This document shows, in pieces, positions 34,401 through 48,927 of a stretch of DNA of 64,000 bases. The notes under the pieces were generated by a model. That model saw only the letters and a program-made list of their open reading frames with translations. It did no database searches and had not been told where the DNA came from. Every line of letters begins with the position of its first letter. Positions within the stretch are counted from its first letter, which is position 1. The stretch covers positions 558,001 through 622,000 of the forward strand of contig OZ037867.1 in NCBI GenBank assembly GCA_964035575.1, written 5' to 3'. This DNA is from Rhynchopus sp. YZ270_cl-10. Its lineage: Eukaryota; Euglenozoa; Diplonemea; Diplonemida; Diplonemidae. The position numbers and the translations under genes are program-made.

Positions 34401-35361
34401 AAGCCGCAAACCCGGTTACCCGCCTGAAAAACCGGGTTTTTGGCCAAAACGCCTGTTTTGCCTGTAGAACCCTTAAGAAACACGTGTATAAAAGGGGTAC
34501 TCGTGACACCCTTGTGTCAGGGTCTCTAACGGTTTAACGCTTCGCTGAGCCTATACACCCCCCAAAAAGTGTCCGATCTTTCCAAAGAAAAAGTTTTTTC
34601 GGCTGTGCGAAGCTTCTACACCCTCTAAAAAAAACCGGTTTTTGGTCGGATCCAGCAGGGGGGGGGGAGACTGAAGGGGTTAGAGGAGGATAGAGGAGGA
34701 CTGAGGGGGTTAGACCGGGGTGGCGAGAAAAGCAACCTTTAAAAACTAGAAAACACAAGTGTTTTCTAGAATTTTCGTGTCGCGAGTTTACGTGTAAAAT
34801 GACTTAGGAACCGTGCGTTCCTTAAGGGTTCTTAAGGATTCTACAGGGAAAACAGGCGTTTTGGCCAAAAACACGGTTTTTCAGGCAGGTAACCGGGTTT
34901 GCGGCTTGGGAAACGTGCCAACGCGGTGTGCGAACCATGCGTGGGGGTTTGTAACCACTCGTTGCGTTGGTTGCGTTGCGTTCGTTACGTAGCGTTCGTT
35001 GCATACAGATCGCTACGTACACATAGGTTACGTAGTGTTGCATGCGTTGCGTTCGTTGTGTAGAGATCGTTACGTACAGAGCGCAACGTATGGAGCGGTT
35101 GCGTTGCGTTGGTTGTGTTCGGTTGGTTACGTTCGTTGCGCACAGATAGTGACGCACGCATCGGTTCCGTTGTGTTGGATGAGATGCGTTGGTTGTGTTC
35201 GGTTGGTTAAGTTCGTTGCGTTCAGATCGTTGCGCACACATCGGTAGCGTTGTGTTGGTTGTGTCGTTGACACATGTTCGTGGGAATCTGTTCGTTTTTT
35301 CAGATCTTTGCATACATCAACCACGATCAATAGGGAGTGTTAAGGATTAGCAAAACTAAAT
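31442..35361 (+). repeat. Satellite complex block 4 (form B)
   Basis: It matches block 2 at an 11,855-bp offset: a first unit of 656 bp and three 57-bp copies. Confidence 0.93.
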
Positions 35362-37338
35362 CTACGCTACAAAACGCACCGTCTAAAAGCGTCGGTTTTG
35401 TACGCAACAAAACGCACCGTCTAAAAGCGCCGGTTTTGTACGCAACAGAACGCACCGTCTAAAAGCGTCGGTTTTGTACGCAACAAAACGCAACGTCTAA
35501 AAGCGCCGGTTTTGTACGCTACAGAACGCACCGTCTAAAAGCGTCGGTTTTGTACGCAACAGAACGCACCGTCTAAAAGCGTCGGTTTTGTACGCAACAG
35601 AACGCACCGTCTAAAAGAGCCGGTTTTGTACGCTACAAAACGCACCGTCTAAAAGCGCCGGTTTTGTACGCTACAAAACGCACCGTCTAAAAGCGCCGGT
35701 TTTGTACGCTACAAAACGCACCGTCTAAAAGCGCCGGTTTTGTACGCAACAGAACGCACCGTCTAAAAGCGTCGGTTTTGTACGCAACAAAACGCAACGT
35801 CTAAAAGCGCCGGTTTTGTACGCTACAGAACGCACCGTCTAAAAGCGTCGGTTTTGTACGCAACAAAACGCACCGTCTAAAAGCGCCGGTTTTGTACGCA
35901 ACAGAACGCACCGTCTAAAAGCGTCGGTTTTGTACGCAACAAAACGCAACGTCTAAAAGCGCCGGTTTTGTACGCTACAGAACGCACCGTCTAAAAGCGT
36001 CGGTTTTGTACGCAACAGAACGCACCGTCTAAAAGCGTCGGTTTTGTACGCAACAGAACGCACCGTCTAAAAGCGTCGGTTTTGTACGCAACAAAACGCA
36101 CCGTCTAAAAGCGTCGGTTTTGTACGCAACAGAACGCACCGTCTAAAAGCGCCGGTTTTGTACGCTACAAAACGCACCGTCTAAAAGCGCCGGTTTTGTA
36201 CGCAACAGAACGCACCGTCTAAAAGCGTCGGTTTTGTACGCAACAAAACGCAACGTCTAAAAGCGCCGGTTTTGTACGCTACAGAACGCACCGTCTAAAA
36301 GCGTCGGTTTTGTACGCAACAAAACGCACCGTCTAAAAGCGCCGGTTTTGTACGCAACAGAACGCACCGTCTAAAAGCGTCGGTTTTGTACGCAACAAAA
36401 CGCAACGTCTAAAAGCGCCGGTTTTGTACGCTACAGAACGCACCGTCTAAAAGCGTCGGTTTTGTACGCAACAGAACGCACCGTCTAAAAGCGTCGGTTT
36501 TGTACGCAACAGAACGCACCGTCTAAAAGCGTCGGTTTTGTACGCAACAGAACGCACCGTCTAAAAGCGTCGGTTTTGTACGCTACAAAACGCACCGTCT
36601 AAAAGCGCCGGTTTTGTACGCTACAAAACGCACCGTCTAAAAGCGTCGGTTTTCTACTCTACAAAACGCACCGTCTAAAAGCGCCGGTTTTGTACGCTAC
36701 AAAACGCACCGTCTAAAAGCGCCGGTTTTGTACGCAACAGAACGCACCGTCTAAAAGCGTCGGTTTTGTACGTAACAAAACGCACCGTCTAAAAGCGTCG
36801 GTTTTGTACGCAACAGAACGCACCGTCTAAAAGCGTCGGTTTTGTACGCTACAAAACGCACCGTCTAAAAGCGTCGGTTTTGTACGCAACAGAACGCACC
36901 GTCTAAAAGCGTCGGTTTTGTACGCTACAAAACGCACCGTCTAAAAGCGTCGGTTTTGTACGCTACAAAACGCACCGTCTAAAAGCGTCGGTTTTGTACG
37001 CTACAAAACGCACCGTCTAAAAGCGTCGGTTTTGTACGCTACAAAACGCACCGTCTAAAAGCGTCGGTTTTGTACGCTACAAAACGCACCGTCTAAAAGC
37101 GTCGGTTTTGTACGCTACAAAACGCACCGTCTAAAAGCGTCGGTTTTGTACGCTACAAAACGCACCGTCTAAAAGCGTCGGTTTTGTACGCAACAGAACG
37201 CACCGTCTAAAAGCGTCGGTTTTGTACGCTACAAAACGCACCGTCTAAAAGCGTCGGTTTTGTACGCTACAAAACGCACCGTCTAAAAGCGTCGGTTTTG
37301 TACGCTACAAAACGCACCGTCTAAAAGCGTCGGATTTT
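35362..37338 (+). repeat. 38-bp satellite array 4 (52 units)
   Basis: It matches array 2 in length and visible variant order at an 11,855-bp offset. Confidence 0.95.
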
Positions 37339-40300
37339 CCTTAACACTCTGTGTTAAGGTTTTTAAGGTTCCTTAACACTCTGTGTTAAGGTTTTTAAGG
37401 TTGCTTTTGTGGCGTACCCCCCCACCCCTTGGCACCCCCGACGGGGTACCCCAAAAAATGACATTTCTCGCAGAGGCGCCAAAGTGTAAGATTTTTTCGG
37501 CATTGGAAAGATAGGGCCAAAAATCGAGTTATTACTAAATCAGATCGCTGAGAGATTAGTTTTTAATTCCTATTTTCGTGTCGCGAGTTTACGTGTAAAA
37601 TGCCTTAGGAACCGTGCGTTCCTTAAGGGTTCTTAAGGATTCTACAGGGAAAACAGGTGTTTTGGCCAGAAACCCGGTTTTTCAGGCAGGTAACCGGGTT
37701 TGCGGCTTGGGAAACGTGCCAACGCGGTGTGATAACCATGCGTGGGGGTTTGTAACCACTCGTTGCGTACACATAGCTACGTGCACATCGGTTGCGTTAC
37801 GTTACATGCGTTGCGTTCGTAGCGTGCAGATCGTTACGTACAGAGCGCAACGAACAGAGCGGTTGCGTTGCGTTGGTTGTGTTCGGTTGGTTACGTTCGT
37901 TGCGTTCCGATCGTTACGTGCACATCGGTTACGGTTCGTTGCATGCGTTGCGCTCGTTGCATATATATCGTTACGTACACATCGGTTGCGTTGTGTTGGT
38001 TGTGTTTCTTGACACATCTTCGTGGGTACCTTTTCGTTTCTTTTCAGATCTTTGCATACATCAACCACGATCAATAGGGAGTGTTAAGGATTAGCAAAAC
38101 TAAATTCCTTAACACTCTGTGTTAAGGTTTTTAAGGTTGCTTTTGTGGCGTACCCCCCCACCCCTTGGCACCCCCGACGGGGTACCCCAAAAAATGACAT
38201 TTCTCGCAGAGGCGCCAAAGTGTAAGATTTTTTCGGCATTGGAAAGATAGGGCCAAAAATCGAGTTATTACTAAATCAGATCGCTGAGAGATTAGTTTTT
38301 AATTCCTATTTTCGTGTCGCGAGTTTACGTGTAAAATGCCTTAGGAACCGTGCGTTCCTTAAGGGTTCTTAAGGATTCTACAGGGAAAACAGGTGTTTTG
38401 GCCAGAAACCCGGTTTTTCAGGCAGGTAACCGGGTTTGCGGCTTGGGAAACGTGCCAACGCGGTGTGATAACCATGCGTGGGGGTTTGTAACCACTCGTT
38501 GCGTACACATAGCTACGTGCACATCGGTTGCGTTACGTTACATGCGTTGCGTTCGTAGCGTGCAGATCGTTACGTACAGAGCGCAACGAACAGAGCGGTT
38601 GCGTTGCGTTGGTTGTGTTCGGTTGGTTACGTTCGTTGCGTTCCGATCGTTACGTGCACATCGGTTACGGTTCGTTGCATGCGTTGCGCTCGTTGCATAT
38701 ATATCGTTACGTACACATCGGTTGCGTTGTGTTGGTTGTGTTTCTTGACACATCTTCGTGGGTACCTTTTCGTTTCTTTTCAGATCTTTGCATACATCAA
38801 CCACGATCAATAGGGAGTGTTAAGGATTAGCAAAACTAAATTCCTTAACACTCTGTGTTAAGGTTTTTAAGGTTGCTTTTGTGGCGTACCCCCCCACCCC
38901 TTGGCACCCCCGACGGGGTACCCCAAAAAATGACATTTCTCGCAGAGGCGCCAAAGTGTAAGATTTTTTCGGCATTGGAAAGATAGGGCCAAAAATCGAG
39001 TTATTACTAAATCAGATCGCTGAGAGATTAGTTTTTAATTCCTATTTTCGTGTCGCGAGTTTACGTGTAAAATGCCTTAGGAACCGTGCGTTCCTTAAGG
39101 GTTCTTAAGGATTCTACAGGGAAAACAGGTGTTTTGGCCAGAAACCCGGTTTTTCAGGCAGGTAACCGGGTTTGCGGCTTGGGAAACGTGCCAACGCGGT
39201 GTGATAACCATGCGTGGGGGTTTGTAACCACTCGTTGCGTACACATAGCTACGTGCACATCGGTTGCGTTACGTTACATGCGTTGCGTTCGTAGCGTGCA
39301 GATCGTTACGTACAGAGCGCAACGAACAGAGCGGTTGCGTTGCGTTGGTTGTGTTCGGTTGGTTACGTTCGTTGCGTTCCGATCGTTACGTGCACATCGG
39401 TTACGGTTCGTTGCATGCGTTGCGCTCGTTGCATATATATCGTTACGTACACATCGGTTGCGTTGTGTTGGTTGTGTTTCTTGACACATCTTCGTGGGTA
39501 CCTTTTCGTTTCTTTTCAGATCTTTGCATACATCAACCACGATCAATAGGGAGTGTTAAGGATTAGCAAAACTAAATTGCTTTTGTGGCGTACCCCCCCA
39601 CCCCTTGGCACCCCCGACGGGGTACCCCAAAAAATTGCTTTTGTGGCGTACCCCCCCACCCCTTGGCACCCCCGACGGGGTACCCCAAAAAATGACATTT
39701 CTCGCAGAGGCGCCAAAGTGTAAGATTTTTTCGGCATTGGAAAGATAGGGCCAAAAATCGAGTTCTTACTAAATCAGATCGCTGAGAGATTAGTTTTTAA
39801 TTCCTATTTGAGTTGACGGTCTTGAAAACACTTCGCTGGCTGGTGTGTCAAACGGTCTGTGTATGGTTTGCACGTAACGCTCTACGTATACGATACGATC
39901 TGTATGCAACGAACGCAACGCATGCAACGCAACGCAACCGATGCGTACGTTACGATCTGTATGCAACGAACACAACGCAACGAACGCAAACCAACGCAAC
40001 GCATACAACGCAACGCAACCGATGCGTACGTTACGATCTGTCTGCAACGAACGCAACGCATGCAACGCAACGCAACCGATGCGTACGTAGCGATCTGTCT
40101 GCAACGAACGCAACGCATGCAACACAACGCAACCGATGCGTACGTTACGAGCGGTCTGTACGAAAGAATGCTACTGGTTTAACGCCATCGCGTTAACGCA
40201 ACACCTGCGCCGCTGTGACACTTCGCTGGCTCGTGTGGTTGTGATAACGGAACGGTCTACACGTGCGTTACACACAACGGTCTTCGTATACGATACACAC

Positions 40301-41395
40301 AACGCTATGCATATGCGATACACGCGTTAACCGCATCGTGTGGTTACCAAACGCAGCCCACCTACGGTGGGCTGCTGCAACTCGTGCCGTGTGTGGCCCA
40401 TGCATGGTTCTCACAGCTCGCTGGCACGTTTCCCAAGCCGCAAACCCGGTTACCCGCCTGAAAAACCGGGTTTTTGGCCAAAACGCCTGTTTTGCCTGTA
40501 GAACCCTTAAGAAACACGTGTATAAAAGGGGTACTCGTGACACCCTTGTGTCAGGGTCTCTAACGGTTTAACGCTTCGCTGAGCCTATACACCCCCCAAA
40601 AAGTGTCCGATCTTTCCAAAGAAAAAGTTTTTTCGGCTGTGCGAAGCTTCTACACCCTCTAAAAAAAACCGGTTTTTGGTCGGATCCAGCAGGGGGGGGG
40701 GAGACTGAAGGGGTTAGAGGAGGATAGAGGAGGACTGAGGGGGTTAGACCGGGGTGGCGAGAAAAGCAACCTTTAAAAACTAGAAAACACAAGTGTTTTC
40801 TAGAATTTTCGTGTCGCGAGTTTACGTGTAAAATGACTTAGGAACCGTGCGTTCCTTAAGGGTTCTTAAGGATTCTACAGGGAAAACAGGCGTTTTGGCC
40901 AAAAACACGGTTTTTCAGGCAGGTAACCGGGTTTGCGGCTTGGGAAACGTGCCAACGCGGTGTGCGAACCATGCGTGGGGGTTTGTAACCACTCGTTGCG
41001 TTGGTTGCGTTGCGTTCGTTACGTAGCGTTCGTTGCATACAGATCGCTACGTACACATAGGTTACGTAGTGTTGCATGCGTTGCGTTCGTTGTGTAGAGA
41101 TCGTTACGTACAGAGCGCAACGTATGGAGCGGTTGCGTTGCGTTGGTTGTGTTCGGTTGGTTACGTTCGTTGCGCACAGATAGTGACGCACGCATCGGTT
41201 CCGTTGTGTTGGATGAGATGCGTTGGTTGTGTTCGGTTGGTTAAGTTCGTTGCGTTCAGATCGTTGCGCACACATCGGTAGCGTTGTGTTGGTTGTGTCG
41301 TTGACACATGTTCGTGGGAATCTGTTCGTTTTTTCAGATCTTTGCATACATCAACCACGATCAATAGGGAGTGTTAAGGATTAGCAAAACTAAAT
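37339..41395 (+). repeat. Satellite complex block 5 (form A)
   Basis: This is the third form-A block, offset 11,855 bp from block 3, with three 736-bp units and four 57-bp copies. Confidence 0.93.
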
Positions 41396-43334
41396 CTACG
41401 CTACAAAACGCACCGTCTAAAAGCGTCGGTTTTGTACGCAACAAAACGCACCGTCTAAAAGCGCCGGTTTTGTACGCAACAGAACGCACCGTCTAAAAGC
41501 GTCGGTTTTGTACGCAACAAAACGCAACGTCTAAAAGCGCCGGTTTTGTACGCTACAGAACGCACCGTCTAAAAGCGTCGGTTTTGTACGCAACAGAACG
41601 CACCGTCTAAAAGCGTCGGTTTTGTACGCAACAGAACGCACCGTCTAAAAGAGCCGGTTTTGTACGCTACAAAACGCACCGTCTAAAAGCGCCGGTTTTG
41701 TACGCTACAAAACGCACCGTCTAAAAGCGCCGGTTTTGTACGCTACAAAACGCACCGTCTAAAAGCGCCGGTTTTGTACGCAACAGAACGCACCGTCTAA
41801 AAGCGTCGGTTTTGTACGCAACAAAACGCAACGTCTAAAAGCGCCGGTTTTGTACGCTACAGAACGCACCGTCTAAAAGCGTCGGTTTTGTACGCAACAA
41901 AACGCACCGTCTAAAAGCGCCGGTTTTGTACGCAACAGAACGCACCGTCTAAAAGCGTCGGTTTTGTACGCAACAAAACGCAACGTCTAAAAGCGCCGGT
42001 TTTGTACGCTACAGAACGCACCGTCTAAAAGCGTCGGTTTTGTACGCAACAGAACGCACCGTCTAAAAGCGTCGGTTTTGTACGCAACAGAACGCACCGT
42101 CTAAAAGAGCCGGTTTTGTACGCTACAAAACGCACCGTCTAAAAGCGCCGGTTTTGTACGCTACAAAACGCACCGTCTAAAAGCGCCGGTTTTGTACGCA
42201 ACAGAACGCACCGTCTAAAAGCGTCGGTTTTGTACGCAACAAAACGCACCGTCTAAAAGCGTCGGTTTTGTACGCAACAGAACGCACCGTCTAAAAGCGT
42301 CGGTTTTGTACGCAACAAAACGCACCGTCTAAAAGCGCCGGTTTTGTACGCTACAAAACGCACCGTCTAAAAGCGCCGGTTTTGTACGCTACAAAACGCA
42401 CCGTCTAAAAGCGTCGGTTTTCTACTCTACAAAACGCACCGTCTAAAAGCGCCGGTTTTGTACGCTACAAAACGCACCGTCTAAAAGCGCCGGTTTTGTA
42501 CGCAACAGAACGCACCGTCTAAAAGCGTCGGTTTTGTACGTAACAAAACGCACCGTCTAAAAGCGTCGGTTTTGTACGCAACAGAACGCACCGTCTAAAA
42601 GCGTCGGTTTTGTACGCTACAAAACGCACCGTCTAAAAGCGTCGGTTTTGTACGCAACAGAACGCACCGTCTAAAAGCGTCGGTTTTGTACGCTACAAAA
42701 CGCACCGTCTAAAAGCGTCGGTTTTGTACGCAACAGAACGCACCGTCTAAAAGCGTCGGTTTTGTACGCTACAAAACGCACCGTCTAAAAGCGTCGGTTT
42801 TGTACGCTACAAAACGCACCGTCTAAAAGCGTCGGTTTTGTACGCTACAAAACGCACCGTCTAAAAGCGTCGGTTTTGTACGCTACAAAACGCACCGTCT
42901 AAAAGCGTCGGTTTTGTACGCTACAAAACGCACCGTCTAAAAGCGTCGGTTTTGTACGCAACAGAACGCACCGTCTAAAAGCGTCGGTTTTGTACGCTAC
43001 AAAACGCACCGTCTAAAAGCGTCGGTTTTGTACGCTACAAAACGCACCGTCTAAAAGCGTCGGTTTTGTACGCTACAAAACGCACCGTCTAAAAGCGTCG
43101 GTTTTGTACGCTACAAAACGCACCGTCTAAAAGCGTCGGTTTTGTACGCTACAAAACGCACCGTCTAAAAGCGTCGGTTTTGTACGCTACAAAACGCACC
43201 GTCTAAAAGCGTCGGTTTTGTACGCTACAAAACGCACCGTCTAAAAGCGTCGGTTTTGTACGCTACAAAACGCACCGTCTAAAAGCGTCGGTTTTGTACG
43301 CTACAAAACGCACCGTCTAAAAGCGTCGGATTTT
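41396..43334 (+). repeat. 38-bp satellite array 5 (51 units)
   Basis: It is array-1-like with one extra 38-bp unit, the first departure from the exact 11,855-bp period. Confidence 0.95.
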
Positions 43335-46300
43335 CCTTAACACTCTGTGTTAAGGTTTTTAAGGTTCCTTAACACTCTGTGTTAAGGTTTTTAAGGTTGC
43401 TTTTGTGGCGTACCCCCCCACCCCTTGGCACCCCCGACGGGGTACCCCAAAAAATGACATTTCTCGCAGAGGCGCCAAAGTGTAAGATTTTTTCGGCATT
43501 GGAAAGATAGGGCCAAAAATCGAGTTATTACTAAATCAGATCGCTGAGAGATTAGTTTTTAATTCCTATTTTCGTGTCGCGAGTTTACGTGTAAAATGCC
43601 TTAGGAACCGTGCGTTCCTTAAGGGTTCTTAAGGATTCTACAGGGAAAACAGGTGTTTTGGCCAGAAACCCGGTTTTTCAGGCAGGTAACCGGGTTTGCG
43701 GCTTGGGAAACGTGCCAACGCGGTGTGATAACCATGCGTGGGGGTTTGTAACCACTCGTTGCGTACACATAGCTACGTGCACATCGGTTGCGTTACGTTA
43801 CATGCGTTGCGTTCGTAGCGTGCAGATCGTTACGTACAGAGCGCAACGAACAGAGCGGTTGCGTTGCGTTGGTTGTGTTCGGTTGGTTACGTTCGTTGCG
43901 TTCCGATCGTTACGTGCACATCGGTTACGGTTCGTTGCATGCGTTGCGCTCGTTGCATATATATCGTTACGTACACATCGGTTGCGTTGTGTTGGTTGTG
44001 TTTCTTGACACATCTTCGTGGGTACCTTTTCGTTTCTTTTCAGATCTTTGCATACATCAACCACGATCAATAGGGAGTGTTAAGGATTAGCAAAACTAAA
44101 TTCCTTAACACTCTGTGTTAAGGTTTTTAAGGTTGCTTTTGTGGCGTACCCCCCCACCCCTTGGCACCCCCGACGGGGTACCCCAAAAAATGACATTTCT
44201 CGCAGAGGCGCCAAAGTGTAAGATTTTTTCGGCATTGGAAAGATAGGGCCAAAAATCGAGTTATTACTAAATCAGATCGCTGAGAGATTAGTTTTTAATT
44301 CCTATTTTCGTGTCGCGAGTTTACGTGTAAAATGCCTTAGGAACCGTGCGTTCCTTAAGGGTTCTTAAGGATTCTACAGGGAAAACAGGTGTTTTGGCCA
44401 GAAACCCGGTTTTTCAGGCAGGTAACCGGGTTTGCGGCTTGGGAAACGTGCCAACGCGGTGTGATAACCATGCGTGGGGGTTTGTAACCACTCGTTGCGT
44501 ACACATAGCTACGTGCACATCGGTTGCGTTACGTTACATGCGTTGCGTTCGTAGCGTGCAGATCGTTACGTACAGAGCGCAACGAACAGAGCGGTTGCGT
44601 TGCGTTGGTTGTGTTCGGTTGGTTACGTTCGTTGCGTTCCGATCGTTACGTGCACATCGGTTACGGTTCGTTGCATGCGTTGCGCTCGTTGCATATATAT
44701 CGTTACGTACACATCGGTTGCGTTGTGTTGGTTGTGTTTCTTGACACATCTTCGTGGGTACCTTTTCGTTTCTTTTCAGATCTTTGCATACATCAACCAC
44801 GATCAATAGGGAGTGTTAAGGATTAGCAAAACTAAATTGCTTTTGTGGCGTACCCCCCCACCCCTTGGCACCCCCGACGGGGTACCCCAAAAAATTGCTT
44901 TTGTGGCGTACCCCCCCACCCCTTGGCACCCCCGACGGGGTACCCCAAAAAATGACATTTCTCGCAGAGGCGCCAAAGTGTAAGATTTTTTCGGCATTGG
45001 AAAGATAGGGCCAAAAATCGAGTTCTTACTAAATCAGATCGCTGAGAGATTAGTTTTTAATTCCTATTTGAGTTGACGGTCTTGAAAACACTTCGCTGGC
45101 TGGTGTGTCAAACGGTCTGTGTATGGTTTGCACGTAACGCTCTACGTATACGATACGATCTGTATGCAACGAACGCAACGCATGCAACGCAACGCAACCG
45201 ATGCGTACGTTACGATCTGTATGCAACGAACACAACGCAACGAACGCAAACCAACGCAACGCATACAACGCAACGCAACCGATGCGTACGTTACGATCTG
45301 TCTGCAACGAACGCAACGCATGCAACGCAACGCAACCGATGCGTACGTTACGAGCGGTCTGTACGAAAGAATGCTACTGGTTTAACGCCATCGCGTTAAC
45401 GCAACACCTGCGCCGCTGTGACACTTCGCTGGCTCGTGTGGTTGTGATAACGGAACGGTCTACACGTGCGTTACACACAACGGTCTTCGTATACGATACA
45501 CACAACGCTATGCATATGCGATACACGCGTTAACCGCATCGTGTGGTTACCAAACGCAGCCCACCTACGGTGGGCTGCTGCAACTCGTGCCGTGTGTGGC
45601 CCATGCATGGTTCTCACAGCTCGCTGGCACGTTTCCCAAGCCGCAAACCCGGTTACCCGCCTGAAAAACCGGGTTTTTGGCCAAAACGCCTGTTTTGCCT
45701 GTAGAACCCTTAAGAAACACGTGTATAAAAGGGGTACTCGTGACACCCTTGTGTCAGGGTCTCTAACGGTTTAACGCTTCGCTGAGCCTATACACCCCCC
45801 AAAAAGTGTCCGATCTTTCCAAAGAAAAAGTTTTTTCGGCTGTGCGAAGCTTCTACACCCTCTAAAAAAAACCGGTTTTTGGTCGGATCCAGCAGGGGGG
45901 GGGGAGACTGAAGGGGTTAGAGGAGGATAGAGGAGGACTGAGGGGGTTAGACCGGGGTGGCGAGAAAAGCAACCTTTAAAAACTAGAAAACACAAGTGTT
46001 TTCTAGAATTTTCGTGTCGCGAGTTTACGTGTAAAATGACTTAGGAACCGTGCGTTCCTTAAGGGTTCTTAAGGATTCTACAGGGAAAACAGGCGTTTTG
46101 GCCAAAAACACGGTTTTTCAGGCAGGTAACCGGGTTTGCGGCTTGGGAAACGTGCCAACGCGGTGTGCGAACCATGCGTGGGGGTTTGTAACCACTCGTT
46201 GCGTTGGTTGCGTTGCGTTCGTTACGTAGCGTTCGTTGCATACAGATCGCTACGTACACATAGGTTACGTAGTGTTGCATGCGGTTGCATGCGTTGCGTT

Positions 46301-46608
46301 CGTTGTGTAGAGATCGTTACGTACAGAGCGCAACGTATGGAGCGGTTGCGTTGCGTTGGTTGTGTTCGGTTGGTTACGTTCGTTGCGCACAGATAGTGAC
46401 GCACGCATCGGTTCCGTTGTGTTGGATGAGATGCGTTGGTTGTGTTCGGTTGGTTAAGTTCGTTGCGTTCAGATCGTTGCGCACACATCGGTAGCGTTGT
46501 GTTGGTTGTGTCGTTGACACATGTTCGTGGGAATCTGTTCGTTTTTTCAGATCTTTGCATACATCAACCACGATCAATAGGGAGTGTTAAGGATTAGCAA
46601 AACTAAAT
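43335..46608 (+). repeat. Satellite complex block 6 (variant of form B, one unit lost)
   Basis: It has only two 736-bp units and three 57-bp copies. A 10-bp duplication (GCATGCGGTTGCATGCG near 46276-46292) is seen only here and in block 7. Confidence 0.92.
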
Positions 46609-48927
46609 CTACGCTACAAAACGCACCGTCTAAAAGCGTCGGTTTTGTACGCAACAAAACGCACCGTCTAAAAGCGCCGGTTTTGTACGCAACAGAACGC
46701 ACCGTCTAAAAGCGTCGGTTTTGTACGCAACAAAACGCAACGTCTAAAAGCGCCGGTTTTGTACGCTACAGAACGCACCGTCTAAAAGCGTCGGTTTTGT
46801 ACGCAACAGAACGCACCGTCTAAAAGCGTCGGTTTTGTACGCAACAGAACGCACCGTCTAAAAGAGCCGGTTTTGTACGCTACAAAACGCACCGTCTAAA
46901 AGCGCCGGTTTTGTACGCTACAAAACGCACCGTCTAAAAGCGCCGGTTTTGTACGCTACAAAACGCACCGTCTAAAAGCGCCGGTTTTGTACGCAACAGA
47001 ACGCACCGTCTAAAAGCGTCGGTTTTGTACGCAACAAAACGCAACGTCTAAAAGCGCCGGTTTTGTACGCTACAGAACGCACCGTCTAAAAGCGTCGGTT
47101 TTGTACGCAACAAAACGCACCGTCTAAAAGCGCCGGTTTTGTACGCAACAGAACGCACCGTCTAAAAGCGTCGGTTTTGTACGCAACAAAACGCAACGTC
47201 TAAAAGCGCCGGTTTTGTACGCTACAGAACGCACCGTCTAAAAGCGTCGGTTTTGTACGCAACAGAACGCACCGTCTAAAAGCGTCGGTTTTGTACGCAA
47301 CAGAACGCACCGTCTAAAAGCGTCGGTTTTGTACGCAACAAAACGCACCGTCTAAAAGCGTCGGTTTTGTACGCAACAGAACGCACCGTCTAAAAGCGCC
47401 GGTTTTGTACGCTACAAAACGCACCGTCTAAAAGCGCCGGTTTTGTACGCAACAGAACGCACCGTCTAAAAGCGTCGGTTTTGTACGCAACAAAACGCAA
47501 CGTCTAAAAGCGCCGGTTTTGTACGCTACAGAACGCACCGTCTAAAAGCGTCGGTTTTGTACGCAACAAAACGCACCGTCTAAAAGCGCCGGTTTTGTAC
47601 GCAACAGAACGCACCGTCTAAAAGCGTCGGTTTTGTACGCAACAAAACGCAACGTCTAAAAGCGCCGGTTTTGTACGCTACAGAACGCACCGTCTAAAAG
47701 CGTCGGTTTTGTACGCAACAGAACGCACCGTCTAAAAGCGTCGGTTTTGTACGCAACAGAACGCACCGTCTAAAAGCGTCGGTTTTGTACGCAACAGAAC
47801 GCACCGTCTAAAAGCGTCGGTTTTGTACGCTACAAAACGCACCGTCTAAAAGCGCCGGTTTTGTACGCTACAAAACGCACCGTCTAAAAGCGTCGGTTTT
47901 CTACTCTACAAAACGCACCGTCTAAAAGCGCCGGTTTTGTACGCTACAAAACGCACCGTCTAAAAGCGCCGGTTTTGTACGCAACAGAACGCACCGTCTA
48001 AAAGCGTCGGTTTTGTACGTAACAAAACGCACCGTCTAAAAGCGTCGGTTTTGTACGCAACAGAACGCACCGTCTAAAAGCGTCGGTTTTGTACGCTACA
48101 AAACGCACCGTCTAAAAGCGTCGGTTTTGTACGCAACAGAACGCACCGTCTAAAAGCGTCGGTTTTGTACGCTACAAAACGCACCGTCTAAAAGCGTCGG
48201 TTTTGTACGCAACAGAACGCACCGTCTAAAAGCGTCGGTTTTGTACGCTACAAAACGCACCGTCTAAAAGCGTCGGTTTTGTACGCTACAAAACGCACCG
48301 TCTAAAAGCGTCGGTTTTGTACGCTACAAAACGCACCGTCTAAAAGCGTCGGTTTTGTACGCTACAAAACGCACCGTCTAAAAGCGTCGGTTTTGTACGC
48401 TACAAAACGCACCGTCTAAAAGCGTCGGTTTTGTACGCTACAAAACGCACCGTCTAAAAGCGTCGGTTTTGTACGCTACAAAACGCACCGTCTAAAAGCG
48501 TCGGTTTTGTACGCAACAGAACGCACCGTCTAAAAGCGTCGGTTTTGTACGCTACAAAACGCACCGTCTAAAAGCGTCGGTTTTGTACGCTACAAAACGC
48601 ACCGTCTAAAAGCGTCGGTTTTGTACGCTACAAAACGCACCGTCTAAAAGCGTCGGTTTTGTACGCTACAAAACGCACCGTCTAAAAGCGTCGGTTTTGT
48701 ACGCTACAAAACGCACCGTCTAAAAGCGTCGGTTTTGTACGCTACAAAACGCACCGTCTAAAAGCGTCGGTTTTGTACGCTACAAAACGCACCGTCTAAA
48801 AGCGTCGGTTTTGTACGCTACAAAACGCACCGTCTAAAAGCGTCGGTTTTGTACGCTACAAAACGCACCGTCTAAAAGCGTCGGTTTTGTACGCTACAAA
48901 ACGCACCGTCTAAAAGCGTCGGATTTT
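46609..48927 (+). repeat. 38-bp satellite array 6 (61 units)
   Basis: It has the same boundaries as other arrays and nine more units than array 4. The expansion is mainly in the homogeneous GCTACAAAAC right half. Confidence 0.95.
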